From contig UQFL01000060.1 in NCBI GenBank assembly GCA_900540305.1, positions 1 through 10,866 on the forward strand: a stretch of DNA of 10,866 bases, given 5' to 3'. A program made the position numbers and the translations under genes. Source of the stretch: an uncultured Oscillospiraceae bacterium. Lineage in GTDB: Bacteria > Bacillota > Clostridia > Oscillospirales > Acutalibacteraceae. The notes under the pieces were generated by a model. That model worked only from the letters and a program-made list of their open reading frames with translations, was not told the origin of the DNA and made no database searches. Shown here in pieces: positions 1-5,584 of the stretch (positions are counted from its first letter, which is position 1; each line of letters starts with the position of its first letter).

Positions 1-49
1 ATCTACACTTATGCGATCGTCGGCAGCGTCAGATGTGTATAAGAGACAG
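1..49 (+). other. Nextera i5-side adapter and Tn5 mosaic end (synthetic)
   Basis: This is library sequence, not genomic DNA. Positions 1-8 match the end of the P5 flow-cell oligo. Positions 9-16 (TTATGCGA) are an 8-base i5 index, which I recall as Nextera S522. Positions 17-30 are the read-1 primer part TCGTCGGCAGCGTC, and 31-49 are the 19-bp mosaic end AGATGTGTATAAGAGACAG. The insert therefore begins at 50, and nothing upstream of that base can be used to judge the promoter or start of the first gene. Confidence 0.98.
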
Positions 50-57
50 GAGGTACA

Positions 58-756
58 GTGGGTGATTACCGCGATGGTCACAGACAGCGTGTTCGGAATA
101 AATATGCTGAAAATCCCGATAATTTCAAGTATGATTACGAGTATCTTGAATTACTGCTTATGTACTCTATTCCCCGAAGAGATGTAAAGGGAACGGCGAA
201 AGAACTTCTCAAAACTTTCGGCTCAATTGACAATGTTTTCAATGCCGATTACGCACAGCTTTGCGCAGTCAAAGGCGTTGGTGAAAACAGCGCAATTCTC
301 ATTTCCCTTGTAAAAGATATTGAAAAGCAGTGCAGAAAAAGCCGAAACAGCAATGTTAAGTATGTCGGCGACTCTGACAGCGCAATAAAATATTTTAAAA
401 ATATGCTCGGCTCTGAAAATAAAGAGAAAATTCTGCTTGCAAGCGTTGACAATTCAAACAGGGTAATCTGCTGCCGCACGGTTGGAAACGGTGATGTATC
501 CCATGTTGATGTCAGCCCAAGAAAAATTATTGAAACGGTTATGCTTGATAATCCCACAAAAGTTATCATTGCTCACAATCATCCGTCAGGATGTGCCGAA
601 CCGTCTATGAACGATATTGATTTTACGCTCAATGTGCGTAATATACTTGCGTCTGTCAATGTTGAGCTTGCAGACCATATAATCATCGGAGAGCAAGACG
701 CTGTTTCTATGCGTAATTCTTACCGTTATTCAAAATTTTTCAGAAAAGTAAGATAG
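58..756 (+). CDS. radC: RadC family JAB/MPN-domain protein
   Basis: A 232-residue protein of the RadC (DUF2466) family, in the short clostridial form that starts with a GHR...RNKY segment. Its biochemical role is unsettled; the old DNA-repair label rests on weak evidence. A helix-hairpin-helix-like stretch at about residues 65-90 (VKGVGENSA) suggests DNA contact. The C-terminal half (about 105-228) is a JAB1/MPN metalloprotease-like domain with an intact JAMM signature: H173-N-H175-P-S177 and D186, followed by the family-typical DHIIIG at 206-211. The start is GTG at 58, with GAGG at 50-53 only 4 bases upstream and homolog-like N-terminal residues straight after. The insert begins at 50, so a start further upstream cannot be formally excluded, though the protein looks complete. 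The dGTPase gene follows 64 bases later on the same strand. No recombinase or phage gene is nearby, so this looks like the chromosomal copy rather than a mobile-element radC. Confidence 0.9.
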   Translation: MGDYRDGHRQRVRNKYAENPDNFKYDYEYLELLLMYSIPRRDVKGTAKELLKTFGSIDNVFNADYAQLCAVKGVGENSAILISLVKDIEKQCRKSRNSNVKYVGDSDSAIKYFKNMLGSENKEKILLASVDNSNRVICCRTVGNGDVSHVDVSPRKIIETVMLDNPTKVIIAHNHPSGCAEPSMNDIDFTLNVRNILASVNVELADHIIIGEQDAVSMRNSYRYSKFFRKVR

Positions 757-786
757 TATTGCCAACAAGCAATATCACGGTTAAAA

Positions 787-792
787 TATAAT
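787..792 (+). promoter_or_regulatory. possible -10 box for the dGTPase gene
   Basis: A perfect TATAAT hexamer lies in the AT-rich gap between radC and dgt, 28 bases before the dgt ATG. It could start transcription near 799, giving a leader of about 20 bases. No good -35 box sits at 16-18 bases; the nearest candidate, TTGCCA at 759-764, is 22 bases away. A random match in AT-rich DNA is a real alternative, and dgt may simply be read through from radC. Confidence 0.3.
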
Positions 793-820
793 TATTAAAT
801 CGTTATTCGGAAGTGATTTT

Positions 821-2053
821 ATGAGTGAAGAAAAACGAATAAATTACAACAGATTAAGCCCCGAAATTCAGCAGAGAATAATTGAGGACAGAAAAGCGGG
901 AAAGCAAAATCCTTACCGCTGTTCGGATGAGGCTGTTATCCGCAGAATACAAAACCATGATAAGGCTAATTTGTGGAGACCCGCCTATGTCAGAGATATT
1001 GAGAAAATTATTCATCTTCCGTATTACAACAGGTATGCTGATAAAACACAGGTTTTTTCATTCTATAATAACGATGATATAACAAGGCGCGGACTTCATG
1101 TTCAGCTTGTTTCAAGAATTGCGAGAAACATAGGCGCCGTGCTCGGGCTTAACCTTGATTTGATTGAGGCTATTGCGCTCGGTCATGATATAGGTCATAC
1201 TCCTTTCGGCCACGCAGGCGAAAGATTTTTAAGCGAGCTTTTACAGCATGAGACAGGCAGATATTTTAATCACAATGTTCACAGCGTCAGAGTGCTTGAT
1301 AATCTTTTTTCAAGAAATATAAGCCTTCAAACGCTTGACGGTGTTCTCTGCCACAACGGTGAATTCGAGCAGCAGGAATACAGACCTAAGTATTCAAGGG
1401 ATTTTGAGGAGTTTGACAGCCTTTATGAGGACTGTTGCAAAAACGGCAAAACGGCTATCGAAAAGCTTGTGCCGTCAACTCTTGAGGGCTGTGTTGTGCG
1501 AATCTGCGATATGATTGCATATCTCGGAAAAGACAGGCAGGATGCAATAGTTGCTAAAATCATACCGCCTGATTATAAATTCAAAAGCGATATGATAGGG
1601 GATCAAAATGCCGCAATTATAAATAATCTTACAGTTGATATTATTGAAAACAGCTACGGCAAAGATTATATTCTTTTAAGCCCTCAGGCGTATTCTGACC
1701 TTAAAAAGGCTAAAGTGGAAAATAATACCGTTATCTATCAGAATAAGGATATTAACGAGCAGTATAACGAAATAATAAAGCCTATGTTTTCAGAGCTTTA
1801 TTATAAACTGCTTGACGATGTTCTTGCTCGAGATGAAGAATCAATGATTTTCCGCCACCATATCAAATTCATAAGAGAAACAAGAAAATATTATGAAAAA
1901 GACGATTATCTTAATCAAGAGCCGAATCAGATAGTTGTTGATTATATTGCAAGTATGACGGACGATTATTTCGTTGCGCTTCATGAACGCCTTTTCCCTG
2001 ACAGTAAATATAAAATTAAATATAAATCATATTTCAGTGATGAAAACAAATAA
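821..2053 (+). CDS. dgt: deoxyguanosinetriphosphate triphosphohydrolase-like HD protein
   Basis: A 410-residue cytoplasmic enzyme of the dGTPase/dNTP triphosphohydrolase family, which cleaves a dNTP to the deoxynucleoside plus tripolyphosphate and helps balance dNTP pools. The HD-domain metal ligands are visible: H93 (RRGLHVQ), H122-D123 (GHDIGH) and D230 (ICDMIAY). Other conserved active-site features are H126, H131 (FGHAGE), and H151 and H154 in FNHNVHS. The segment QVFSFYNNDDITRRGLHVQ is the usual N-terminal lead into the HD fold. The length fits the shorter, non-E. coli type. The start is ATG at 821, with GGAAG at 809-813 and a 7-base spacer. Which dNTP is preferred, and whether it needs an allosteric dNTP, cannot be read from the sequence. 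The gene is followed by a hairpin and then faces the glycan operon tail to tail, so the two are separate transcription units. Confidence 0.92.
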   Translation: MSEEKRINYNRLSPEIQQRIIEDRKAGKQNPYRCSDEAVIRRIQNHDKANLWRPAYVRDIEKIIHLPYYNRYADKTQVFSFYNNDDITRRGLHVQLVSRIARNIGAVLGLNLDLIEAIALGHDIGHTPFGHAGERFLSELLQHETGRYFNHNVHSVRVLDNLFSRNISLQTLDGVLCHNGEFEQQEYRPKYSRDFEEFDSLYEDCCKNGKTAIEKLVPSTLEGCVVRICDMIAYLGKDRQDAIVAKIIPPDYKFKSDMIGDQNAAIINNLTVDIIENSYGKDYILLSPQAYSDLKKAKVENNTVIYQNKDINEQYNEIIKPMFSELYYKLLDDVLARDEESMIFRHHIKFIRETRKYYEKDDYLNQEPNQIVVDYIASMTDDYFVALHERLFPDSKYKIKYKSYFSDENK

Positions 2054-2070
2054 ATATGATGAATGTAAAT

Positions 2071-2097
2071 GCCGAGAGATTATTTAAATCTCTCGGC
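2071..2097 (+). terminator. hairpin downstream of dgt, probable terminator
   Basis: Positions 2071-2080 (GCCGAGAGAT) pair perfectly with 2088-2097. T2081 and A2087 add one more pair, giving an 11-bp stem with a 5-base loop, 17 bases after the dgt stop codon. The plus-strand run after the stem (TCAGCTGTTG) is poor in T, so intrinsic termination may be weak. It could act instead as a 3' end stabiliser, with the stronger terminator at 2197-2231 as backup. Confidence 0.6.
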
Positions 2098-2196
2098 TCA
2101 GCTGTTGATAAAGTGACCTGAACCACGCACAAAATGGTATTAAAAAAGTTAGTATTTCTAATTTAAATATAAACAATAACTTAATAGAATAAACTA

Positions 2197-2231
2197 AAAA
2201 GTCGCTGAAATATCGAATTTCAGCGACTTTT
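2197..2231. terminator. bidirectional rho-independent terminator between convergent units
   Basis: A perfect 11-bp stem (2201-2211 with 2217-2227) has a 5-base loop (ATCGA). It is flanked by A2197-A2200 and T2228-T2231, which extend the stem to 15 bp and provide U-tracts in both directions. On the minus strand the stem is followed by TTTTTAGTTTATTC, a good terminator tail for the glycan operon, about 100 bases past its last stop codon. On the plus strand TTTTGTGCGTTTT follows, so it can also stop read-through from dgt. Confidence 0.88.
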
Positions 2232-2238
2232 GTGCGTT

Positions 2239-2296
2239 TTCTGCCTTTTGCTCGGGGGCGGTACCATTGTACAGCTCCCACTCGCAAAAAACAGAA
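2239..2296. repeat. long imperfect palindrome of unknown role
   Basis: A 58-base segmented hairpin lies between the metallophosphoesterase stop and the bidirectional terminator. Pairing from outside inwards is 2239-2243 with 2292-2296 (5 bp), a 2x2 internal loop, 2246-2251 with 2284-2289 (6 bp), a small asymmetric internal loop, then 2254-2264 with 2269-2279. The inner block is 11 positions with one G-U pair and one G-A mismatch, and has a 4-base loop. The inner part is very GC-rich against an AT-rich background. It would be transcribed as part of the operon's 3' untranslated region. It could be a dispersed REP/MITE-like element or a structured RNA; one copy in the window cannot decide this. 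Confidence 0.5.
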
Positions 2297-2329
2297 TTCA
2301 GTTCCATTTCTCAATAGCTTTACAGTATA

Positions 2330-3391
2330 TTATTTTTCTTTTCCTATTGTTATTGTGCTCTGGCCGCGGTGTCTTATAAGCTGCTGGGTAGTAAAACTGC
2401 CGTCATCTTTAATATTGATAAGCTGACCGCCTCTAAAAGGCACAACATATATATTATGGTCACAGGAAAGACCGTAGCTGAGGCGTATTCCCTGATATTC
2501 CGCTGTGTAGTTGTTCATATGGTCGTGGCCTGCAAAGCAGCCTTTTGTTGAACCGAGTTCAACCATTTTCTCAAACATACCATCATCAACTGCGGGACCG
2601 CATTCTTTTTCAAAGCGTCTTCCCGTAATTATTTCGCCCTCGTCATACGCAATTTTGAATTCCTGCATAGGAACATGGAAAAATGCAAGAGAGGGAACAA
2701 CCTTTGTTTCGTCGCGGTTAACATCCATTGCGATTTCCTTGATTGTTTTTTCATACCATTCAACTTGATTTTCGTGGAAATGGTCATATCCGCCGTTCAC
2801 ATCATCATAGCTGTGAGTGTCCATCATAATAAGCGAGGTTATTACTTTACCGTTTTCGTCTTCAACATTGTAGTAGTAATTTCCCATACCGTCAACATCT
2901 TCGTCTCCGCGCTCATAGATGCAGTATGTAAGGCTTTCAAGGTAATCGCTCAACTGCTGTTTGTCAGCAAGTGTTACGCCGTCGGCAACTTCGCCGTTTT
3001 CGTATTTAATATCAAGACCCTCGTGGTTTCCGAAAACAAAGCCCCACGGCTTTTTAAATGTTTCCATAAATTCTCCGAAAGTTTTGAAAGCCGTCATATT
3101 CTCTTTTTCGCTTGTAACATCTCCAGTAACCATAATAAGGTCAGGGTCTGTGGTGTTAATCATTTCTGTAATCGTTTTGAAAGCTTTTGCGTCCTTTTTT
3201 TCATCATTCAGAATATGAACATCAGTAATCTGAAGAATTTTATATGCCGTGTCCTCAGCCTGAACATAATCTTTTCCTATAAATGTTACACCAAGGCACA
3301 CTGCGCTTGCAGCCACGGCAAGGGCAAGCAATATACACAAGAAAACTTTAACACTTTTTTTTATATCAATACTCCTCTGATACAGTTTCAC
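2330..3391 (-). CDS. membrane-anchored or secreted calcineurin-like metallophosphoesterase
   Basis: A 353-residue protein with the full set of calcineurin-like (PF00149) di-metal phosphoesterase motifs: D57-x-H59 (TDVH), G90-D91, G121-N122-H123-E124, H239 in FFHVP and G288-H289-D290-H291. The N terminus has a basic stretch (KKSVK) followed by a hydrophobic span at about residues 17-38, then VQAED, where type I cleavage could occur. It is therefore a signal peptide or an anchor with the enzyme outside the membrane. There is no convincing lipobox at C32. Phosphatase or phosphodiesterase activity is expected; the substrate is unknown. It is the last gene of the operon. The GTG at 3391 overlaps the GH95 gene by 26 bases but has no clear ribosome site. 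A strong AGAGGAG lies inside the reading frame and fits a start at codon 10 (ATA, 3364-3362), which would give a textbook signal peptide beginning at KKSVKVFL. The first nine residues are thus doubtful. Confidence 0.85.
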   Translation of the reverse strand: MKLYQRSIDIKKSVKVFLCILLALAVAASAVCLGVTFIGKDYVQAEDTAYKILQITDVHILNDEKKDAKAFKTITEMINTTDPDLIMVTGDVTSEKENMTAFKTFGEFMETFKKPWGFVFGNHEGLDIKYENGEVADGVTLADKQQLSDYLESLTYCIYERGDEDVDGMGNYYYNVEDENGKVITSLIMMDTHSYDDVNGGYDHFHENQVEWYEKTIKEIAMDVNRDETKVVPSLAFFHVPMQEFKIAYDEGEIITGRRFEKECGPAVDDGMFEKMVELGSTKGCFAGHDHMNNYTAEYQGIRLSYGLSCDHNIYVVPFRGGQLINIKDDGSFTTQQLIRHRGQSTITIGKEK

Positions 3392-5582
3392 TTTTAATGA
3401 TTTTATCTGAAAGATGTGCTTTGCGAATTGTTATCGGTCTGTCGCTTTCCACTTTTGTTATCTCGCCGTTTTTCCAGGTGAACGAAACAGAAGCGCCGTT
3501 AACTAACATATTTTTAACTTCGCCGCTTTTCCACTTTTTAGGAAGAGCAGGAAGAAGTTCAATAATGCCGTTTTCTTCGGATATGAGCATCTCATTAAGT
3601 CCTGCAATATATCCAAGGTTGCCGTCAATCTGGAAATAGTACGGCGGGTGAACGCAGAACAGATTTTTGAATACCGCATTGCATAAAAAGTCACGGGTAA
3701 CATTTTCGGCAGTATCGGCGTCTCTCAGTCTTGCGGCAAGGCAAATTGCCCATGCGGCAGACCAGCCGATGTGCTGACCTGAATTATCAAGTCTGTATTT
3801 GAACAGTCTTCTTACCCAGTCTGTGCGCTCCTTATCTGCGTGATAACCTATAATTTTTGCAGGGTAAAAGGCATAAAGGGGAGAGAAGTGGCGGTGTCCT
3901 TTTTCCGGTGTCGGATAATCCGTGTACCATTCGTTTATGCCGTTTTTGCCCTCAGTAAAGGGCAACAGCTTTTCAAGCCTTTCAGTTATGTCTGCTTTAA
4001 GTTCCTTGTTGTTTGAAATTTCAAGTGCATTGGTAAATGCCTGCCTTACAAGTCCCATATCAAAAGCAGAACCGTAATCCATATTACAGGTGCTGCCGTT
4101 TTTTGAAAAAATATTTTCAGGCGACGGAGAGGGGCAGATAACATATGAGCCGTTGTGAAGAACAAGGTAATCTTTGCAAAAACGAGCCGCCTCTTCTGTT
4201 ATTTCAAGCACTTTTTCACGGTGGTTTTGCAAAGCACCATTTTTATAATGTGCATAAACTTCGTTTGCAAGCCAAACTCCGCAAAGCGGCTCAAGCATAT
4301 AATTCGGCGTGCCTTTAACAGGAGAGGTTTTTCTCCATATATCAACATTGTGGTTGCAGGCAAAGCCAGAACAGCCATAATTTATTTTTGCTGTGCGTTT
4401 TCCGTTTTGCATTGTTTCCCAAACCATATCAAGCAGGGGTTTAATACATTCGTCAAGTCCGCTTGCAGAAGCGCCCCAGTAATTCATTTGTGTATTTATG
4501 TTAACTGTGTAGTTACTGCTCCATGGCGGTCTTACGGAATTATTCCAAATTCCCTGCAAGTTCATTGCCTGACCACCGGGACGGCTTGCGGAAATCGTCA
4601 TATATTTTCCGAAGTTATAAAACAGTTCGCACAACGCCCTTATATCATCAGAGTTTTTTGCCGCTTGAAGTAATTTATCTGTGGATAAATCGGACTCGCA
4701 GTTAAGGGAAACGCTCTGTTTAAAGAACAATGCCGAAAAGTCAGCGATATGCTCTTCTTTTAAATCTTCGTATTTGCATTTGCGTATACTGTTCAGCCTT
4801 TTTTGGCACTTTTTCTTTATTGCTTCGGTATCAGTAACAGGCATTTTGTTATAGCTTTTAAATCCTGTTTCGGTAACGAAATATAATGTTATAGTGCGTG
4901 CGTCTTTTATAGTTATTTTTCGGTTGCCCTCTATAATTTTGCCGTCAGTATCAACTGCCATACCGAGAGTAAATGCCATACCCTTGTTTTCGTTATATTT
5001 GATAGGGAACAGCTCGCTTCTTACATAGTTAGGAGCGGCGTAATCGGGAGCACGGCCTGTTAGGAACAGCATATTTCCGTCAGCTTCAGTTTTAGACCTC
5101 AGCTTGCTTTTCATTTTAACTGTAACATTTGCAGGGTCGCCTGTTTTTATAGAGTACACAACCGCCTTTTTAGGGTTTGAAGCAAACGCTTCCTGCAAAG
5201 AGCTATCAGTGCCAACTGTGTGTATGCCGTTTGATAAATCAAGCTCTCTGTAATAATTTGAATTATCAGTTGATGATATTTTGATTCTTACTTCGCCCAC
5301 AGGCATAAACGCTTCGCTGTAAAATCCGCAAAGCTCTTTTTGTATTAAAGAGTCCGCTTCTTTGTTTTTACCTGCAAAAATAAGTTCTCGTACTTTAGAC
5401 AGGTTTTGAAGACTTTTTTCGCTGTTATAGTCTTTCGGATAGCCTGACCACAATGTACCGTCATTAAAGCAGAGTTTTTCTGATTTATTTGAGCCGTAAA
5501 TCATTACTCCCGTAAATCCGTTTCCGATGGGGAGTGCTTCACGCCAATGACGGGCGGGATTCTGAAACCAAATTTTATGCAT
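3366..5582 (-). CDS. GH95 alpha-L-fucosidase / alpha-L-galactosidase
   Basis: A 738-residue glycoside hydrolase of family GH95, inverting enzymes that remove terminal alpha-1,2-L-fucose or alpha-L-galactose. The N-terminal beta-sandwich opens with the family hallmark WREALPIGNGFTGVMIYG...LCFNDGTLWSG. The (alpha/alpha)6 barrel (about 300-670) holds the catalytic set expected from Bifidobacterium AfcA: N361 and N363 in VNINTQMNYW, E489 in CPSPSPEN (general acid) and D653 in QIDGNLGY. A C-terminal beta domain follows (LLPALPKKWKSGEV). Length is close to the family norm. There is no signal peptide, so it should act in the cytoplasm. I chose ATG at 5582 because AGGAG (5594-5590) sits 7 bases upstream; the ATG at 5588 is only 1 base from that site. 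The start lies 2 bases after the DUF5107 stop, so translation is probably coupled. Residue T359, two before the first catalytic Asn, is a His in AfcA as I recall, so alpha-L-galactosidase or mixed activity is possible. Confidence 0.93.
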   Translation of the reverse strand: MHKIWFQNPARHWREALPIGNGFTGVMIYGSNKSEKLCFNDGTLWSGYPKDYNSEKSLQNLSKVRELIFAGKNKEADSLIQKELCGFYSEAFMPVGEVRIKISSTDNSNYYRELDLSNGIHTVGTDSSLQEAFASNPKKAVVYSIKTGDPANVTVKMKSKLRSKTEADGNMLFLTGRAPDYAAPNYVRSELFPIKYNENKGMAFTLGMAVDTDGKIIEGNRKITIKDARTITLYFVTETGFKSYNKMPVTDTEAIKKKCQKRLNSIRKCKYEDLKEEHIADFSALFFKQSVSLNCESDLSTDKLLQAAKNSDDIRALCELFYNFGKYMTISASRPGGQAMNLQGIWNNSVRPPWSSNYTVNINTQMNYWGASASGLDECIKPLLDMVWETMQNGKRTAKINYGCSGFACNHNVDIWRKTSPVKGTPNYMLEPLCGVWLANEVYAHYKNGALQNHREKVLEITEEAARFCKDYLVLHNGSYVICPSPSPENIFSKNGSTCNMDYGSAFDMGLVRQAFTNALEISNNKELKADITERLEKLLPFTEGKNGINEWYTDYPTPEKGHRHFSPLYAFYPAKIIGYHADKERTDWVRRLFKYRLDNSGQHIGWSAAWAICLAARLRDADTAENVTRDFLCNAVFKNLFCVHPPYYFQIDGNLGYIAGLNEMLISEENGIIELLPALPKKWKSGEVKNMLVNGASVSFTWKNGEITKVESDRPITIRKAHLSDKIIKSETVSEEY
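3372..3378 (-). promoter_or_regulatory. ribosome binding site inside the GH95 3' end, for the phosphoesterase
   Basis: AGAGGAG on the minus strand lies over the last codons of the GH95 gene. It ends 1 base before an in-frame ATT (3370-3368) and 7 bases before an in-frame ATA (3364-3362); no ATG, GTG or TTG is in frame at a normal distance. The GTG at 3391 is upstream of this site and cannot use it. This argues for a rare start codon or for a base error or polymorphism at the start. Confidence 0.55.
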
Positions 5583-5584
5583 AA

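Noticed and set aside
757..774. Small hairpin right after radC (TATTGC with GCAATA)
   Set aside because: A 6-bp, AT-rich stem with a 6-base loop and no T-run behind it is too weak to call a terminator.
2146..2164. Short AT-rich hairpin with a 5-base loop between the two terminators
   Set aside because: Seven pairs including a G-U, nearly all A/T. Such structures are expected by chance in this composition.
2084..2314. Minus-strand open frame of 76 codons over the intergenic region
   Set aside because: It runs through both hairpins and the terminator, has no ribosome site or family resemblance, and lies beyond the operon's last stop codon. It is best explained as structured non-coding DNA.
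2232..2426. Plus-strand open frame of 64 codons starting in the intergenic region
   Set aside because: It crosses the palindrome and runs antisense into the phosphoesterase gene, with no protein-like motif. It is a shadow frame.
2675..3397. Plus-strand open frame of 240 codons
   Set aside because: It is long but wholly antisense to the metallophosphoesterase, whose catalytic motifs are all in the minus-strand frame. The plus translation is Phe/Val/Ile-rich without domain signals.
4155..4673. Plus-strand open frame of 172 codons
   Set aside because: It is antisense to the GH95 catalytic barrel, with no ribosome site or recognisable domain.
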